The position numbers and the translations under genes are program-made. A stretch of DNA of 64,000 bases from contig NZ_JAMPKJ010000032.1 of assembly GCF_039962115.1 (NCBI RefSeq), positions 1 to 64,000 of the forward strand, written 5' to 3'. Source of the DNA: Funiculus sociatus GB2-C1. Lineage in GTDB: Bacteria; Cyanobacteriota; Cyanobacteriia; Cyanobacteriales; FACHB-T130. Below, in pieces: positions 15,474 through 25,635 of the stretch (its first letter is position 1; every line of letters begins with the position of its first letter). A model generated the notes under the pieces. It did no database searches. It saw only the letters and a list, made by a program, of their open reading frames with translations, and was not told where the DNA came from.

Positions 15474-17574
15474 ATTATCCCAAACAATAGCTTTGTCCTC
15501 AAATAAGATGAGGCATCATCCTCGTGTCTTAGTTATTACGTCCTGCACGGGACAGAAGCGTTTTAAGCCTGCGAATCAGCTAACATTAGAAGACTTCAAA
15601 GACTCTTTAAAACTTCCTGAACGTGAAACTTCTCTTTGCGAGTTTGCTAGTCCTACTGGTCTTATGTACACAGGGTTACAGCACTTGCGGACAATGGAGG
15701 GGGTGACTCTGCTACGCCAGTCTTTTGGGCGAGAAGTAGTAGACGTGAAGATTCTTTCGGCTGGGTATGGGCTAATCCCGGAAGACAAAATAATCGTGCC
15801 TTATGAAGTCACCTTTAATAGGATGAAGGGGTACGAAGTTGATGAATGGGCAAAGTTTTTAGAAATCCATCAAGCTTTTGAAAAAGCTATTTTTGGCTAC
15901 GATCTAGTATTTATCCTGCTAGGGGATAATTATCTGCGATCGCTTTGCCTCCCCGTTGAAACTTGCAACAACCAAACCTTTATCTTTTTAGCCTCGTCCA
16001 AGAGTGCTAATTACATTCGAGATTTAACGGCAAAAACGTTTGTCTTGCCTCTTGACAACACCGATGCTAAACACTACCGCTATGGATTAGTAGGTTTGAA
16101 AGGGTTTTTGTTTAAAAGGTTTGCTGAATGTGTTGCCAGAGAAGGAATGCTGCTACAGAAGGTTTACGACGATCCAGAAGCCTTTATTCAGATTATAGAT
16201 ACTGAGCCTGTTCAGCTAGAACTACCTTTAGGACTGCCAGAACTAAAGCTTTCTACTAAATCAGTCAAGAAGCTAAAATTCGGTAAGTCCGAAGACAAAG
16301 AACTTATTCCTATTCCCGATCTGCCCCCAGCTCCTAATTGGCGTTTAGGAATGCAGTACTTCATTCCGGAATGGGACGATCATGTAGACCCTAAATATAA
16401 TTTTTTGAGCGATGCTCTGACACCAGGGCGAGACCCCTATGAGGATGAAGTCTATGCCCATCAGATTTATCCCACTGCTAACTATGATGGCATTCTAGTT
16501 TCTAAGGTAGTTGTAGAAAGTAGCAAGAAGAAAAAAGCCCTTATTGAAAAAATAGGGATTCACAAATTTATCCGCTTTCCAGGCCCAGTGATGGGTGATT
16601 GTGGAGCTTTTGGATACATCGAGGAAGAGGTTCCTCCCTACACGACAGAAGAAATTCTGGAATACTATCAGCACCTCGGCTTTAACTATGGAGTGAGCAT
16701 CGATCACTTGGTTGTTGGACCGTTTGCTGAATCAGGAGTGAGAGAAAAACGATATGAGTTAACAATTAAGAATGCAGAAGAGTTTATCCAGAAGCATCAA
16801 GTGGGAGGGTATACATTCACTCCCATTGGTGCAGTTCAAGGGTGGAGTCCAGAATCTTATGCTAAGGCAGTCAAAGCCTATATTGAAATGGGCTATGAGT
16901 ATATTGGAGTGGGTGGACTGGCTAGAGCACCAAGTCAAGAGATTTTAGAAATCTTAAAGAGCATTCACCCGCACTTAACTCCCCAGACAAAGATGCATCT
17001 GTTTGGAGTAGGGCGACTCAATGCTGTTCCAGTCTTCCGTCATCTAGGAATAACCAGTTTTGATTCTGCAAGTCCGTTGCGTAAAGCTTGGTTGGATTCA
17101 GCAGCGAATTACCATACTTTCGATGGTAAAACCTATGCAGCTATTCGCATTCCTAACGTAGATAGACCTGGGGTGCGAATTAAACGATTGCTGGAAGCTG
17201 GTGTATCAGACCGGAAAACTCTTAAGCGGCTTGAAGAAAAAGCACTTCATATACTGCGTGAGTTTGATGCAGGCCGCGTTACTTTAGAGCCAACTCTCTC
17301 ATCATTGCTTGCCATAGACGAGTTGTTAGAATTGCCACGCAATGGTGAAGTAAACGCTCAATCTTCAGCCAGACGCTTAACTAGACACGCGCAAATGTAT
17401 CGGGAGCTTTTGGAAGAACAGCCCTGGAAGAAGTGCGGTTGTGTAATCTGTCAAGAAATTGGGATTGAAGTTGTAATTTTCCGAGGAAATGATCGCAACC
17501 GTAGACGTGGCTTTCATAACACCTATATTTTCCATAAGCGGTTTAATGTCTTAGTTAAAGGTGAAAAATCTTGA
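15460..17574 (+). CDS. dpdA: DpdA, DNA-guanine transglycosylase of the 7-deazaguanine system
   Basis: A 704-residue protein. The first 200 residues (VLVITSCTGQKRF, ILSAGYGLIPED) form a DUF6884-like domain. The part from about 330 to 590 is a tRNA-guanine transglycosylase-like barrel: SIDHLVVGPF, TPIGAVQGWSPESY, YIGVGGLARAPSQEI, HLFGVGRLNAVPVF and TSFDSASPLRKAW, whose Asp matches the TGT nucleophile region. The C-terminus has a TGT-type zinc site (CGCVIC near residue 658, then His). In the known Dpd system DpdA inserts preQ0 into DNA in place of guanine. It overlaps queD by 14 bases. The start is ATG 15460 or 15466. Confidence 0.9.
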   Translation: MRMTELSQTIALSSNKMRHHPRVLVITSCTGQKRFKPANQLTLEDFKDSLKLPERETSLCEFASPTGLMYTGLQHLRTMEGVTLLRQSFGREVVDVKILSAGYGLIPEDKIIVPYEVTFNRMKGYEVDEWAKFLEIHQAFEKAIFGYDLVFILLGDNYLRSLCLPVETCNNQTFIFLASSKSANYIRDLTAKTFVLPLDNTDAKHYRYGLVGLKGFLFKRFAECVAREGMLLQKVYDDPEAFIQIIDTEPVQLELPLGLPELKLSTKSVKKLKFGKSEDKELIPIPDLPPAPNWRLGMQYFIPEWDDHVDPKYNFLSDALTPGRDPYEDEVYAHQIYPTANYDGILVSKVVVESSKKKKALIEKIGIHKFIRFPGPVMGDCGAFGYIEEEVPPYTTEEILEYYQHLGFNYGVSIDHLVVGPFAESGVREKRYELTIKNAEEFIQKHQVGGYTFTPIGAVQGWSPESYAKAVKAYIEMGYEYIGVGGLARAPSQEILEILKSIHPHLTPQTKMHLFGVGRLNAVPVFRHLGITSFDSASPLRKAWLDSAANYHTFDGKTYAAIRIPNVDRPGVRIKRLLEAGVSDRKTLKRLEEKALHILREFDAGRVTLEPTLSSLLAIDELLELPRNGEVNAQSSARRLTRHAQMYRELLEEQPWKKCGCVICQEIGIEVVIFRGNDRNRRRGFHNTYIFHKRFNVLVKGEKS

Positions 17575-17606
17575 ACTAAGATGTCTGTATACTCAAGAAA
17601 GTTGAG

Positions 17607-17629
17607 ATACGCTTTTCCTGCGTATTTTT
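17607..17629 (+). terminator. Possible weak intrinsic terminator after dpdA
   Basis: ATACGC and GCGTAT form a six-base stem around a seven-base loop and are followed by TTTT. The stem is short, so termination may be partial; the next gene starts 100 bases further on the same strand. Confidence 0.35.
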
Positions 17630-17729
17630 GATATGTATCCTAAAAAACTGTTTCTCCTTGTTGTGCTGTAAGGTAACAGGAAAAAGCGAAGCTCCTGGGA
17701 ATGTGAAACATTAGGATTTTGAGGTTTCA

Positions 17730-18554
17730 GTGGAAAAGAAATTTTTACCGATCTTCTCTATGGACCACGCTGGTCTGTTAAGAAAGTTGAAGGATATCGA
17801 AGGAGAGTACGGGATTCTAGCTCCCCTTTCCTGCCCGAAAAATCTCCTTAAAGATATTCGCGATACAAATAAGCTTTTCTTTATCGATAGTGGTGTTTTT
17901 GAAAATCAAGATTGTCCTTGGTACTATCAACTCCATTGTGAGTTTAAGAACAACCGATGGGTGCGTGAGTTACGTTTGGCGTCGGAACAGCAGTTGCGAC
18001 AGAAAATAAGAAACTATCTGGAGCGCTGCGACAGTTTCAGTCCTGATTATGTTTTTGCACCTGACGTTTTTGGAGAACCCCTACTATCTCTTTATTTAGC
18101 TCGACTCAGCTGGGAAGAATATTGGCGGCGGTCAAGACCTTATGACTTGATTGGGGTTGTGCAGGTTGGAGCTGTACTCTACAACTGGCAAGAGAAAGCT
18201 GTGCCGCAGTCGGACTCCTTTCTACCCCATTACGGCTCACCTAAGAGCTTCCTGGCTCCTCTGATGAGTGCGTACCGAAACATCGGCTATCAGTACATTG
18301 CTCTGGGAGGCTTGTTGAAAGCCGATACTACGATGCCAACTGGTTTAAGGTTTGGCTTGTCTGCTGAGGAACTGGATGAATTGCTAACCTGGAGCCGACC
18401 TGAATTTGTCTTGGGTGGGCTGGCTTTAAGCCGTCTGGAAATTATAAGAAAGCATGAGGTCTGGGCAGATTCTACCAATTGGCTCTGGTGGGATGCTCGT
18501 TACGACTACCAAAGGTTTGGGCATCGGAATGCCTTGCAGGAAGTCTTGGGGTGA
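17730..18554 (+). CDS. Second TGT-fold protein of the Dpd cluster (DpdC candidate)
   Basis: A 274-residue protein starting at GTG after TTGAGG. It shows a smaller version of the transglycosylase barrel pattern found in DpdA: PDYVFAPDVFGEP, LIGVVQVGAVLYNW, YIALGGLLKAD, EFVLGGLALSRLEII and a final ADSTNWLWWDARY, where DpdA has FDSASPLRKAW. No Cys-rich zinc site is present. Its place right after dpdA suggests a base-modification step. In Salmonella the Dpd system needs DpdC to convert DNA preQ0 to the amide; this gene is the only candidate here, but I could not match it to DpdC by sequence, and it may be a second DpdA-type enzyme. Confidence 0.6.
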   Translation: MEKKFLPIFSMDHAGLLRKLKDIEGEYGILAPLSCPKNLLKDIRDTNKLFFIDSGVFENQDCPWYYQLHCEFKNNRWVRELRLASEQQLRQKIRNYLERCDSFSPDYVFAPDVFGEPLLSLYLARLSWEEYWRRSRPYDLIGVVQVGAVLYNWQEKAVPQSDSFLPHYGSPKSFLAPLMSAYRNIGYQYIALGGLLKADTTMPTGLRFGLSAEELDELLTWSRPEFVLGGLALSRLEIIRKHEVWADSTNWLWWDARYDYQRFGHRNALQEVLG

Positions 18555-18855
18555 GCTTTCACACAACCGTTTCCACACAGACGCTTATTCTAGCTGTACT
18601 CCTAGTTCACAGACTAGGTATGTAGAAAATTAAGTGAGGTTGGTAGTTTTTTGTTGACTAAGGGAATTCTATAAGTAGAGGAACTGTTAACCAACAGATA
18701 TTTCTGCTCCTAAGGTTGAACACTAGCACGTTCGCTATGATACAAGTCGGTTTAGAGTACGTCAAGCTTCAAAATTTACTGAATTTCCTTATCCGCAGCG
18801 TCGTCTGGCAGACTCCTGTTGCTCCCCTTGTTATTGCTGTAATTGGACTAGAACT
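18555..18855. other. Gene-free leader before dpdE
   Basis: About 300 bases without a gene. The only structure seen is a small hairpin, CCTAGT and ACTAGG, near 18601-18618. This is the likely promoter region for the long dpdE-J transcript, but no convincing -35/-10 pair could be picked. Confidence 0.4.
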
Positions 18856-21800
18856 GTGATCGAGCTTGGATCTCTGGTGCGATCGCACCACAACTATCTA
18901 GGTACAGGAAAGGTTATTGAGCTAACAAATCTGGATGCCACTGTTGAGTATTTTTGCTCAGTTGGACAACGGATTTCAAAAACTATAGCCCTAAATTCGC
19001 TTCAACGAGTTAAGCTCCCGCGTCAGACACGATGCTACTTCTGGTCGGAAAGTCAAGAAAGTTGGTTCATTGGCAGAATTTTTGGCTGGGATGAATCTCG
19101 CCATCAATATCAAATCGACTTACCCGATAAGCATACTGTATTGGCTTGTGAGCGGGAAGTCTATGTCCGTTGCAATCTGCCGATCGCAGACCCCATTGGA
19201 ATCTTAGCGATGAAGGGTCACGAAACGCCTTACTTCCACAACAAGCGATCGCGTTTTGTCCAATGTCTGGTTGAGCAACGGGCAGTCAGTCGCGGGATGA
19301 CTGGACTTATTTCTGCCAACATTGAGCTTTTTCCCCACCAAGTAGAAGTCGTCCGGCGCGTTCTGGAAGACCCCATTCAACGCTACCTGTTAGCCGATGA
19401 GGTTGGACTGGGAAAAACTATTGAGGCAGGAGTGATTCTGCGGCAATACCTACTGGATGAACCGCACGGACGTGCATTGGTCTTGGTGCCGCAATACCTT
19501 CTGGAACAGTGGCGTCAGGAGTTGGAAGACAAATTCTACCTCTCCCACTTTTCAGACCGCGTGCAACTGCTTGCCGTTGATGACTTGAATCAGATCAGGC
19601 TCAATGAGGGTTTTGGCTTCCTCATTTTAGATGAAGCACACCACATCGCGGCGATGGCAACCTCCTCGAATGTGGTACGTCGGCAGTGCTTCGAGACCTG
19701 CAAACAGCTTGCTCATAAAAGCGATCGCCTACTGCTATTGTCCGCTACCCCAGTTCTGAACCATGAGCGGGATTTCCTAGCGATGCTTCACCTGCTCGAT
19801 CGAACCACCTATCAGCTTGATGATTTAGAAGGCTTTCGAGCTAGAGTTCAAAAGCGTCAGGAGATCGGTCGAGTTCTCCTTTCCTTCAAAGAAGGCGCAA
19901 AACCATTTGTTCTGAAGACGAAACTCGGTCAGTTGCGAAACCTTTTTTCCGAAGATACATATCTACTGAATCTCGCCGACGAGTTGCAAAGTAATCTACA
20001 GAATCAAGAAGCTCCTGCTGCTGAGCGAGATAAAATTGTGCAGGCGATTCGTACCCACATCAGCGATACCTATCGACTGCACCGCCGGATGCTCCGTAAC
20101 CGTCGTGCTGAGGTTAAAGATGTGCTTTTTGACCGCAATGCCATACCTAAAGCCGAGTATGACTTAGATGAGCATTCCTACCAAATTCACGAGCTTATAG
20201 ATGAGTGGCGAACTGTTGCCCCGAACGAGGAGTATAGCCGCATTTTCCTTCTCCTCTTTCGTGCCAGCAGTACTTGGTTGGGGATTTTAAAAGAAGTCGT
20301 TGAAGCGCGTTTAAACAACGTATCCCATCCAGGATTACTCAAAGAGTTTGGTGCTGATGATGTTCGTATCCTGATTGAAACTCCTAAATTTCCTGGGGAA
20401 GAGGAGATTTTGCAATCCTTACTCAAAATTCTTCAACAACCGTTTGAAGAGGGTGATCGCCTTGAGTTATTGAAAATAATTTTGCTTTATCACCTCTCAG
20501 AAATTCTTGGACTCCAATCCTACCAAAGAGACATAGTTAAGTTATTGGAGAGAGTCCAAGAGAGACTTCGTAAACCTTTCAAGAGCGATAGTTTGCCCAA
20601 AATTGTTATATTTACAAGCTTTGTGCAAACCTGCTCAGAAATTGTCCGTTATTTATCGAATTCTTTTGGTGAAAATTCAATTGCTAGCCATCAATTTGGA
20701 GCCTCACGAGAACAGGTTGAGCAGAATATTAGTAAATTCAAGAACAATCCCCAATGTTTCATTTTAGTTTCTGACTTCTCTGGAGAAGAAGGGCGTAACC
20801 TTCAATTTGCGGATGGTTTGATACACTTCGATCTGCCTTGGTCACCTAATCGCGTCGAACAAAGGCTGGGAAGACTTGACCGGATTGGCGGCAAAATGGG
20901 AGCCAAGTCCTGGCTATTGGCAGGTCCAGACTTACCAGATAGTCCTCAAGAGGCTTGGTATCAGCTCTTAAAAGAAGGATTTGGTATCTTCAATCAATCA
21001 ATTGCTAGCTTACAGTTTTATGTCGATGAAAAATTACCAGAACTAGAGGCTGCTCTGTTCCATTCGGGAGCAGGGGGGCTTATGGAAATGATTCAGCCTA
21101 TCCAAGAGGGTATTCAAGCCGAACAGGTAAAAATTAGCGAACAGAATGTTTTAGATGAAATTGAAGCATCTGATGAAAATGCCGTCCAGTATTTTCAAGC
21201 TCTAGAACAATTCGATGACAATCAACAGAAAATTGAAAAAGCTACAGAAGGTTGGATTTGTAGGGCTTTGGATTTTCTAAGAATTGATGACCCCAATTTA
21301 TCAGGAGTTCGTCGTTATAAGCCCACTGAACGCACCTTAATTCCAGTTAGCGAGATAATCGATCGCTTTTCTCAGGCTAAGGCATCTGGAGCTTACAATC
21401 GGAGGTTGGCAAACAAGTATTCTGGTATCAACCTCTACCGAATTGGTGAAGGGCTGATTGAAGAATTAGCTTCTTACATCCATTGGGATGACCGGGGTCA
21501 AGCCTTTGCCATGTGGCGACATAATGAGTCTTGGGACTCTGGGGAAGGTACGGAGTGGGTTGGATTTCGCTTCGATTATGCGATTGAGGCGGATTTATCA
21601 GTTGTTCAGCAATTTGTAAGGGATGATGGGCTGAACAATTTTAATGAAAAAGCACTGAGGCGACGAGCAGATGCCTTGTTTCCACCCCAGATGAAGACTA
21701 TCTTTCTAGATGCTCAAATGGATGTTGTTGAGAATGCCGAACTTCTGAGTATCCTGCAACGCCCCTATTTTGGCAAGAGCAGTGATTATTGCGACTATAA

Positions 21801-22182
21801 CTTGGCAAAAAACCGTTTGCCAATTCTTGATGAATTTATAGACCCTGGCAAGTGGGCGGATTTTTGCCGCGAAGCGCGTCACACCTCGGAGAATTTATTG
21901 CGCGATCACCCCTCTTTCATCGAACTCTGCGAACAACGAGCCAAAAGTGCCACACTGAAATTGGAGAATCGGCTCAACCAGCTCCAACTGCGCTTTAACC
22001 GATTATCGAAGCGCGAACAAATTTCTGATTCTGGGTTGGCAAAGGAACTCAGTACCGAAGGTGCATTAAGTCAAGGCTTGCTAAAGGGAATTTACCGTCC
22101 CCGCATGACGCTTGATTCTGTGGGATTCATTATAGTTTCCGGGCGACCTCCTGCTCAACCTAGTCAAGACACAGGTTATTGA
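18856..22182 (+). CDS. dpdE: DpdE, SNF2-type helicase of the restriction arm
   Basis: An 1108-residue SNF2/RapA-like ATPase. The N-terminal 150 residues are barrel-like; then come Walker A in LADEVGLGKTIEAG (near 180), LILDEAHHI (near 256), LLLLSATPVL (near 295), and in the second RecA lobe DFSGEEGRNLQFADGLIHFD and NRVEQRLGRLDRIG (near 660-675). The long C-terminal part is helical. It starts with GTG. In the Dpd system DpdE is one of the proteins needed for restriction of unmodified DNA. It overlaps dpdF at the stop codon and opens a tightly packed series of genes. Confidence 0.87.
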   Translation: MIELGSLVRSHHNYLGTGKVIELTNLDATVEYFCSVGQRISKTIALNSLQRVKLPRQTRCYFWSESQESWFIGRIFGWDESRHQYQIDLPDKHTVLACEREVYVRCNLPIADPIGILAMKGHETPYFHNKRSRFVQCLVEQRAVSRGMTGLISANIELFPHQVEVVRRVLEDPIQRYLLADEVGLGKTIEAGVILRQYLLDEPHGRALVLVPQYLLEQWRQELEDKFYLSHFSDRVQLLAVDDLNQIRLNEGFGFLILDEAHHIAAMATSSNVVRRQCFETCKQLAHKSDRLLLLSATPVLNHERDFLAMLHLLDRTTYQLDDLEGFRARVQKRQEIGRVLLSFKEGAKPFVLKTKLGQLRNLFSEDTYLLNLADELQSNLQNQEAPAAERDKIVQAIRTHISDTYRLHRRMLRNRRAEVKDVLFDRNAIPKAEYDLDEHSYQIHELIDEWRTVAPNEEYSRIFLLLFRASSTWLGILKEVVEARLNNVSHPGLLKEFGADDVRILIETPKFPGEEEILQSLLKILQQPFEEGDRLELLKIILLYHLSEILGLQSYQRDIVKLLERVQERLRKPFKSDSLPKIVIFTSFVQTCSEIVRYLSNSFGENSIASHQFGASREQVEQNISKFKNNPQCFILVSDFSGEEGRNLQFADGLIHFDLPWSPNRVEQRLGRLDRIGGKMGAKSWLLAGPDLPDSPQEAWYQLLKEGFGIFNQSIASLQFYVDEKLPELEAALFHSGAGGLMEMIQPIQEGIQAEQVKISEQNVLDEIEASDENAVQYFQALEQFDDNQQKIEKATEGWICRALDFLRIDDPNLSGVRRYKPTERTLIPVSEIIDRFSQAKASGAYNRRLANKYSGINLYRIGEGLIEELASYIHWDDRGQAFAMWRHNESWDSGEGTEWVGFRFDYAIEADLSVVQQFVRDDGLNNFNEKALRRRADALFPPQMKTIFLDAQMDVVENAELLSILQRPYFGKSSDYCDYNLAKNRLPILDEFIDPGKWADFCREARHTSENLLRDHPSFIELCEQRAKSATLKLENRLNQLQLRFNRLSKREQISDSGLAKELSTEGALSQGLLKGIYRPRMTLDSVGFIIVSGRPPAQPSQDTGY

Positions 22183-24740
22183 TGACTGATTCGTTTGAAG
22201 AACTCAGAGAGATTATCCAAACAGGGGGTAGTCTTCCAGCCGATTTGAGCCACTTCTCAGAGGCTTGTCATCGGCGCTTACTCGATGCCCTTGGTGTGGG
22301 TAGTCCCTACGCACCCGCAGCGGGAGATATTGCCTGTCTAGTTCGTCATGTGCTGCGGCGGGAAGATGAAGACCTAAAGGGAGGAATGTCCCAAAGTATT
22401 AAAGTGCCTCGAACACCTCCATATCCTTTGGAGAGAGAGATTTGGCAAAGATGTGGCATCAAAGTTTTGCGTGAGGAGCCAGACTACTTTTTGATTAGCG
22501 CTCAGGCTTGGAAACCAGAGTGGCTCGACTTTTCTGACCAATATCCCCCAGATAAACCTGCATTTGACGAAACTCCCCGTCGCAATTACGACCCGGTACC
22601 TGGCGATCCTTTTCTCGATTTGCTTGGTTTGAAAGATTACCAGAGTGTGGGTCAACGTGAGGCAATTCGTGCTGTTTTGACAGCACCACAGGGTTCGACG
22701 CTCACCATTAACCTTCCTACTGGTTCTGGGAAAAGTCTCTGCGCTCAACTCCCTGCCCTACTGAAATCGCGCACCTCTGGTGTCAGTGTAGTCGTTGTTC
22801 CCACAACAGCACTGGCGATTGACCAAGAACGGGCATTAGAACCTTTTATCAACCACCCGACTGCCTATTATGGTGATGATTCTGAGGAAGGAAAAGAAAG
22901 ACGAGAAGGTATCCGGCAGAGGATTCGTCAAGGCACTCAGCGCATTATTTTTACCTCCCCTGAAAGTCTTATAGATTCCCTAGCTCCCTCGGTTTATGAA
23001 GCCGCCAAACTAGGAATGTTGCGTTACTTTGTAATTGATGAAGCGCACATGGTCGAACAGTGGGGGGATGAGTTTCGCCCTGCTTTTCAAGAACTTCCTG
23101 GGTTACGCCGAGCTTTATTACGCCTGACTTCGTTTAATACTTTATTACTCACTGCAACCTTAACGGAATCCTGTTTAGATACCCTGGAAACCCTATTTAG
23201 TCAACCCGGTTCATTTCAGGTTATTTCTGCTGTCCAGTTGCGTCCCGAACCTTCTTACTGGTTTTCTTGGTGTCGAAGCGAGCAAGAGAGGAGAGAACGG
23301 CTCCTTGAGGCAGTGTATCACCTTCCCCGTCCTTTAATTATTTACGCCACTGAACGGGAAGATGTATTTGACTGGAGTGGTGAATTGTCTCGTGTCGGTT
23401 TTAAGCGGTATGCCATGATGACCGGGGAATCTACTGCCCAGGAGCGATCGCAACTAATTAAAAATTGGCACGAAAGACGAGTTGATATTGTTGTTGCGAC
23501 TTCTGCTTTTGGCTTAGGTGTCGATCAAGCAGATGTTCGAGCAGTTATTCATGCCTGTGTCCCTGAAACGATTGACCGTTTTTATCAAGAAGTGGGACGG
23601 GGAGGACGAGACGGTAAAGCGGCAGTCTCTCTAACACTGTATACCAGCAACGACCAGAAAGTTGCCAAATCCCTTAAAAAATCAACCATTACCATTGATC
23701 GAGGTTTCGAGCGGTGGCAAAGTATGTTCTATAGAAAAGAAATTGCTCCAGATCGTAAATTTCGTGTACCTATAAATGCTCCTCCTTCCATGAAAGAGGG
23801 AGACATTGATATGTACAATAAAAAGAGTCGTAAGTGGAATATTCACACCCTCACTCTTATGAGTCGAGCAGGTTTAATTGAAGTTAATTGGGAAGACCCG
23901 CCTATTAAAACCAACTTTGACTCAGAAGAATCATATCTTAAAGCCTTTGAGCATTATCAAAATCATCGGATTATTAATATTATCAATGAATATCATTTAT
24001 CAAAAGACAGTTGGGAAACTCAAATTGATCCAATTCGCCTTCAACGTCAAGACTTAAGTTATCAAAAACTTCAATTAATGAAAGAAGCGCTGTGGACAAA
24101 ACCGCAACGTTGTCTCTCAGAAATTTTTGCTGAAGCTTACACAATTTCTGTAAGCGAAAAACTCTCTCCCAGGAAGCCAATTATAGTAGCTCGTGCTTGC
24201 GGGGGATGTGCTTTTTGTCGAAAGCGTGGAGTCAAGCCTTTTCCAGGGATTATGCCCGCACCTCTCCCCGTGTGGCAACATCCAGATTTCTTCGTGGGAG
24301 GGGAACTCCAACGTTTACTTGCAGAGGAGAAGTTACTACTAATTTTTTATGAGTCAGTTGAAGCAAAAAAATGGGAGCGACAACGCAATAAGTTGCTCAG
24401 ATGGTTAATTGCACAGGGGATTCATAATGTTGTAACTCCCCAGGAACTCCATAGCATTTTCAAAAAAGAAGCTAATCGAGTTACCGATGCTTTTATTTTC
24501 TTTTTTGAGGATGAAAAATATCAGCCAATTAAGATGCCTCGTCTTCCCACTTTAATCGTTCATTCTCAAAAATTTCCCCTGCCTCAAATCTACCTAAAAA
24601 ATAGTACCTCCCAAGCACCGCATATTATTTTACTTCCCGTTAGTACCCCTGACCCAAGCCGAGATGACCGAAGACTGATTGATATTTTTCCTGGACGTAG
24701 CTTTCGCTTTGAACCATTTTGCACGGAGATTGGAATATGA
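22182..24740 (+). CDS. dpdF: DpdF, RecQ-like helicase
   Basis: A helicase of about 852 residues: Walker A NLPTGSGKSLCAQ (near 180), VIDEAHMVEQWGDEFRP (near 284), LLLTATLTES, and SAFGLGVDQADVRAVIHAC with RFYQEVGRGGRDGKA (near 455-475), the RecQ layout. A four-Cys-like cluster CGGCAFC (near 672) sits where RecQ proteins bind zinc. The ATG overlaps the dpdE stop (TGATG). It belongs to the Dpd restriction genes by order and motif, probably unwinding or moving on target DNA. A TTG one codon earlier is a less likely start. Confidence 0.87.
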   Translation: MTDSFEELREIIQTGGSLPADLSHFSEACHRRLLDALGVGSPYAPAAGDIACLVRHVLRREDEDLKGGMSQSIKVPRTPPYPLEREIWQRCGIKVLREEPDYFLISAQAWKPEWLDFSDQYPPDKPAFDETPRRNYDPVPGDPFLDLLGLKDYQSVGQREAIRAVLTAPQGSTLTINLPTGSGKSLCAQLPALLKSRTSGVSVVVVPTTALAIDQERALEPFINHPTAYYGDDSEEGKERREGIRQRIRQGTQRIIFTSPESLIDSLAPSVYEAAKLGMLRYFVIDEAHMVEQWGDEFRPAFQELPGLRRALLRLTSFNTLLLTATLTESCLDTLETLFSQPGSFQVISAVQLRPEPSYWFSWCRSEQERRERLLEAVYHLPRPLIIYATEREDVFDWSGELSRVGFKRYAMMTGESTAQERSQLIKNWHERRVDIVVATSAFGLGVDQADVRAVIHACVPETIDRFYQEVGRGGRDGKAAVSLTLYTSNDQKVAKSLKKSTITIDRGFERWQSMFYRKEIAPDRKFRVPINAPPSMKEGDIDMYNKKSRKWNIHTLTLMSRAGLIEVNWEDPPIKTNFDSEESYLKAFEHYQNHRIINIINEYHLSKDSWETQIDPIRLQRQDLSYQKLQLMKEALWTKPQRCLSEIFAEAYTISVSEKLSPRKPIIVARACGGCAFCRKRGVKPFPGIMPAPLPVWQHPDFFVGGELQRLLAEEKLLLIFYESVEAKKWERQRNKLLRWLIAQGIHNVVTPQELHSIFKKEANRVTDAFIFFFEDEKYQPIKMPRLPTLIVHSQKFPLPQIYLKNSTSQAPHIILLPVSTPDPSRDDRRLIDIFPGRSFRFEPFCTEIGI

Positions 24741-25633
24741 GCGTATTAAAAACAGCTTTAGCAAACCCTAGCCGGATGCAAGGAATATTTAGATATTTAC
24801 TCCATGCTAAGGGTCAAAGAGAGAAAAGAGAAGTACTAGAGCGCATTCTTTCTCCTGATAAGCTGGTTGAGGATAAAAGTTCTCCGCGTCCTATGTTCCG
24901 TGCTGCACTTAATGAAGGACTGAAGTGCCGTCTTTTAATAGAAGAGGAAGAAGGACTTGATATCGCTATTAATCCTGATTTGCCAGAGGAGGCTAGAAAT
25001 CCTCAGCTTGGCACTCAATTATTACCTAATACCCTTGCCGATTTATTTTTTGCCTCGGACAATGAAGATGAAAAAGACTTTGGTCTTGATTGTGCGTGGT
25101 ATTTAGCACAAGACCTGTATGATGCCCCTGGAACTTGGGAAGAAGTAGAACAGAGAGTTAATCAACAGAGAGTTGGTGACCTTTTAAAATTGTCAAGTGA
25201 CCGTCTTTTCGATCAATTAGGAGACTGGATGTGCTACTTAGGTTTGGCATGGAGATATGCTCTGAAAGAGGGGAACAACTTGAAGAAGATACTGGTTCCC
25301 GATCCTACGGTTTATATCAGACATAATCTTAACCAGCTATTTAATGGACAAATTGGCAACAAAATTCTACTCAATGAATTTATTAATAAATTGGCAATAA
25401 AATGCCCTCTTTTTGAAACTGGGCATTTTCGAGAAACCATTGAAGCCAATATTGGTCGGCGTAAACCTAAATATTTATCAACATCTACAGCTTTTGCTTT
25501 GTTGCGCCTTCAAGATGAAGGTTACATCCAGCTTATAAGAGAGTCGGATGCAGACTTGATGCTTCTGCCAAAAGTGAATAATCAAGTTGATGACGATGGA
25601 CGAATTTCTCAGATTATTTACTTTGGGGAATAA
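24737..25633 (+). CDS. dpdG: DpdG
   Basis: A 298-residue protein with no catalytic motif that I can recognise. It starts at the ATG of an ATGA overlap with dpdF; the longer frame beginning with MHGDWN is not supported. The N-terminus (RMQGIFRYLLHAKGQREKRE) looks like a winged-helix-type domain, and the rest is mostly helical and acidic. The name rests on position between a RecQ-like DpdF and an ATPase DpdH. DpdG is known to be needed for the restriction phenotype in Salmonella; its molecular role is not known. Confidence 0.75.
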   Translation: MSVLKTALANPSRMQGIFRYLLHAKGQREKREVLERILSPDKLVEDKSSPRPMFRAALNEGLKCRLLIEEEEGLDIAINPDLPEEARNPQLGTQLLPNTLADLFFASDNEDEKDFGLDCAWYLAQDLYDAPGTWEEVEQRVNQQRVGDLLKLSSDRLFDQLGDWMCYLGLAWRYALKEGNNLKKILVPDPTVYIRHNLNQLFNGQIGNKILLNEFINKLAIKCPLFETGHFRETIEANIGRRKPKYLSTSTAFALLRLQDEGYIQLIRESDADLMLLPKVNNQVDDDGRISQIIYFGE

Positions 25634-25635
25634 TT

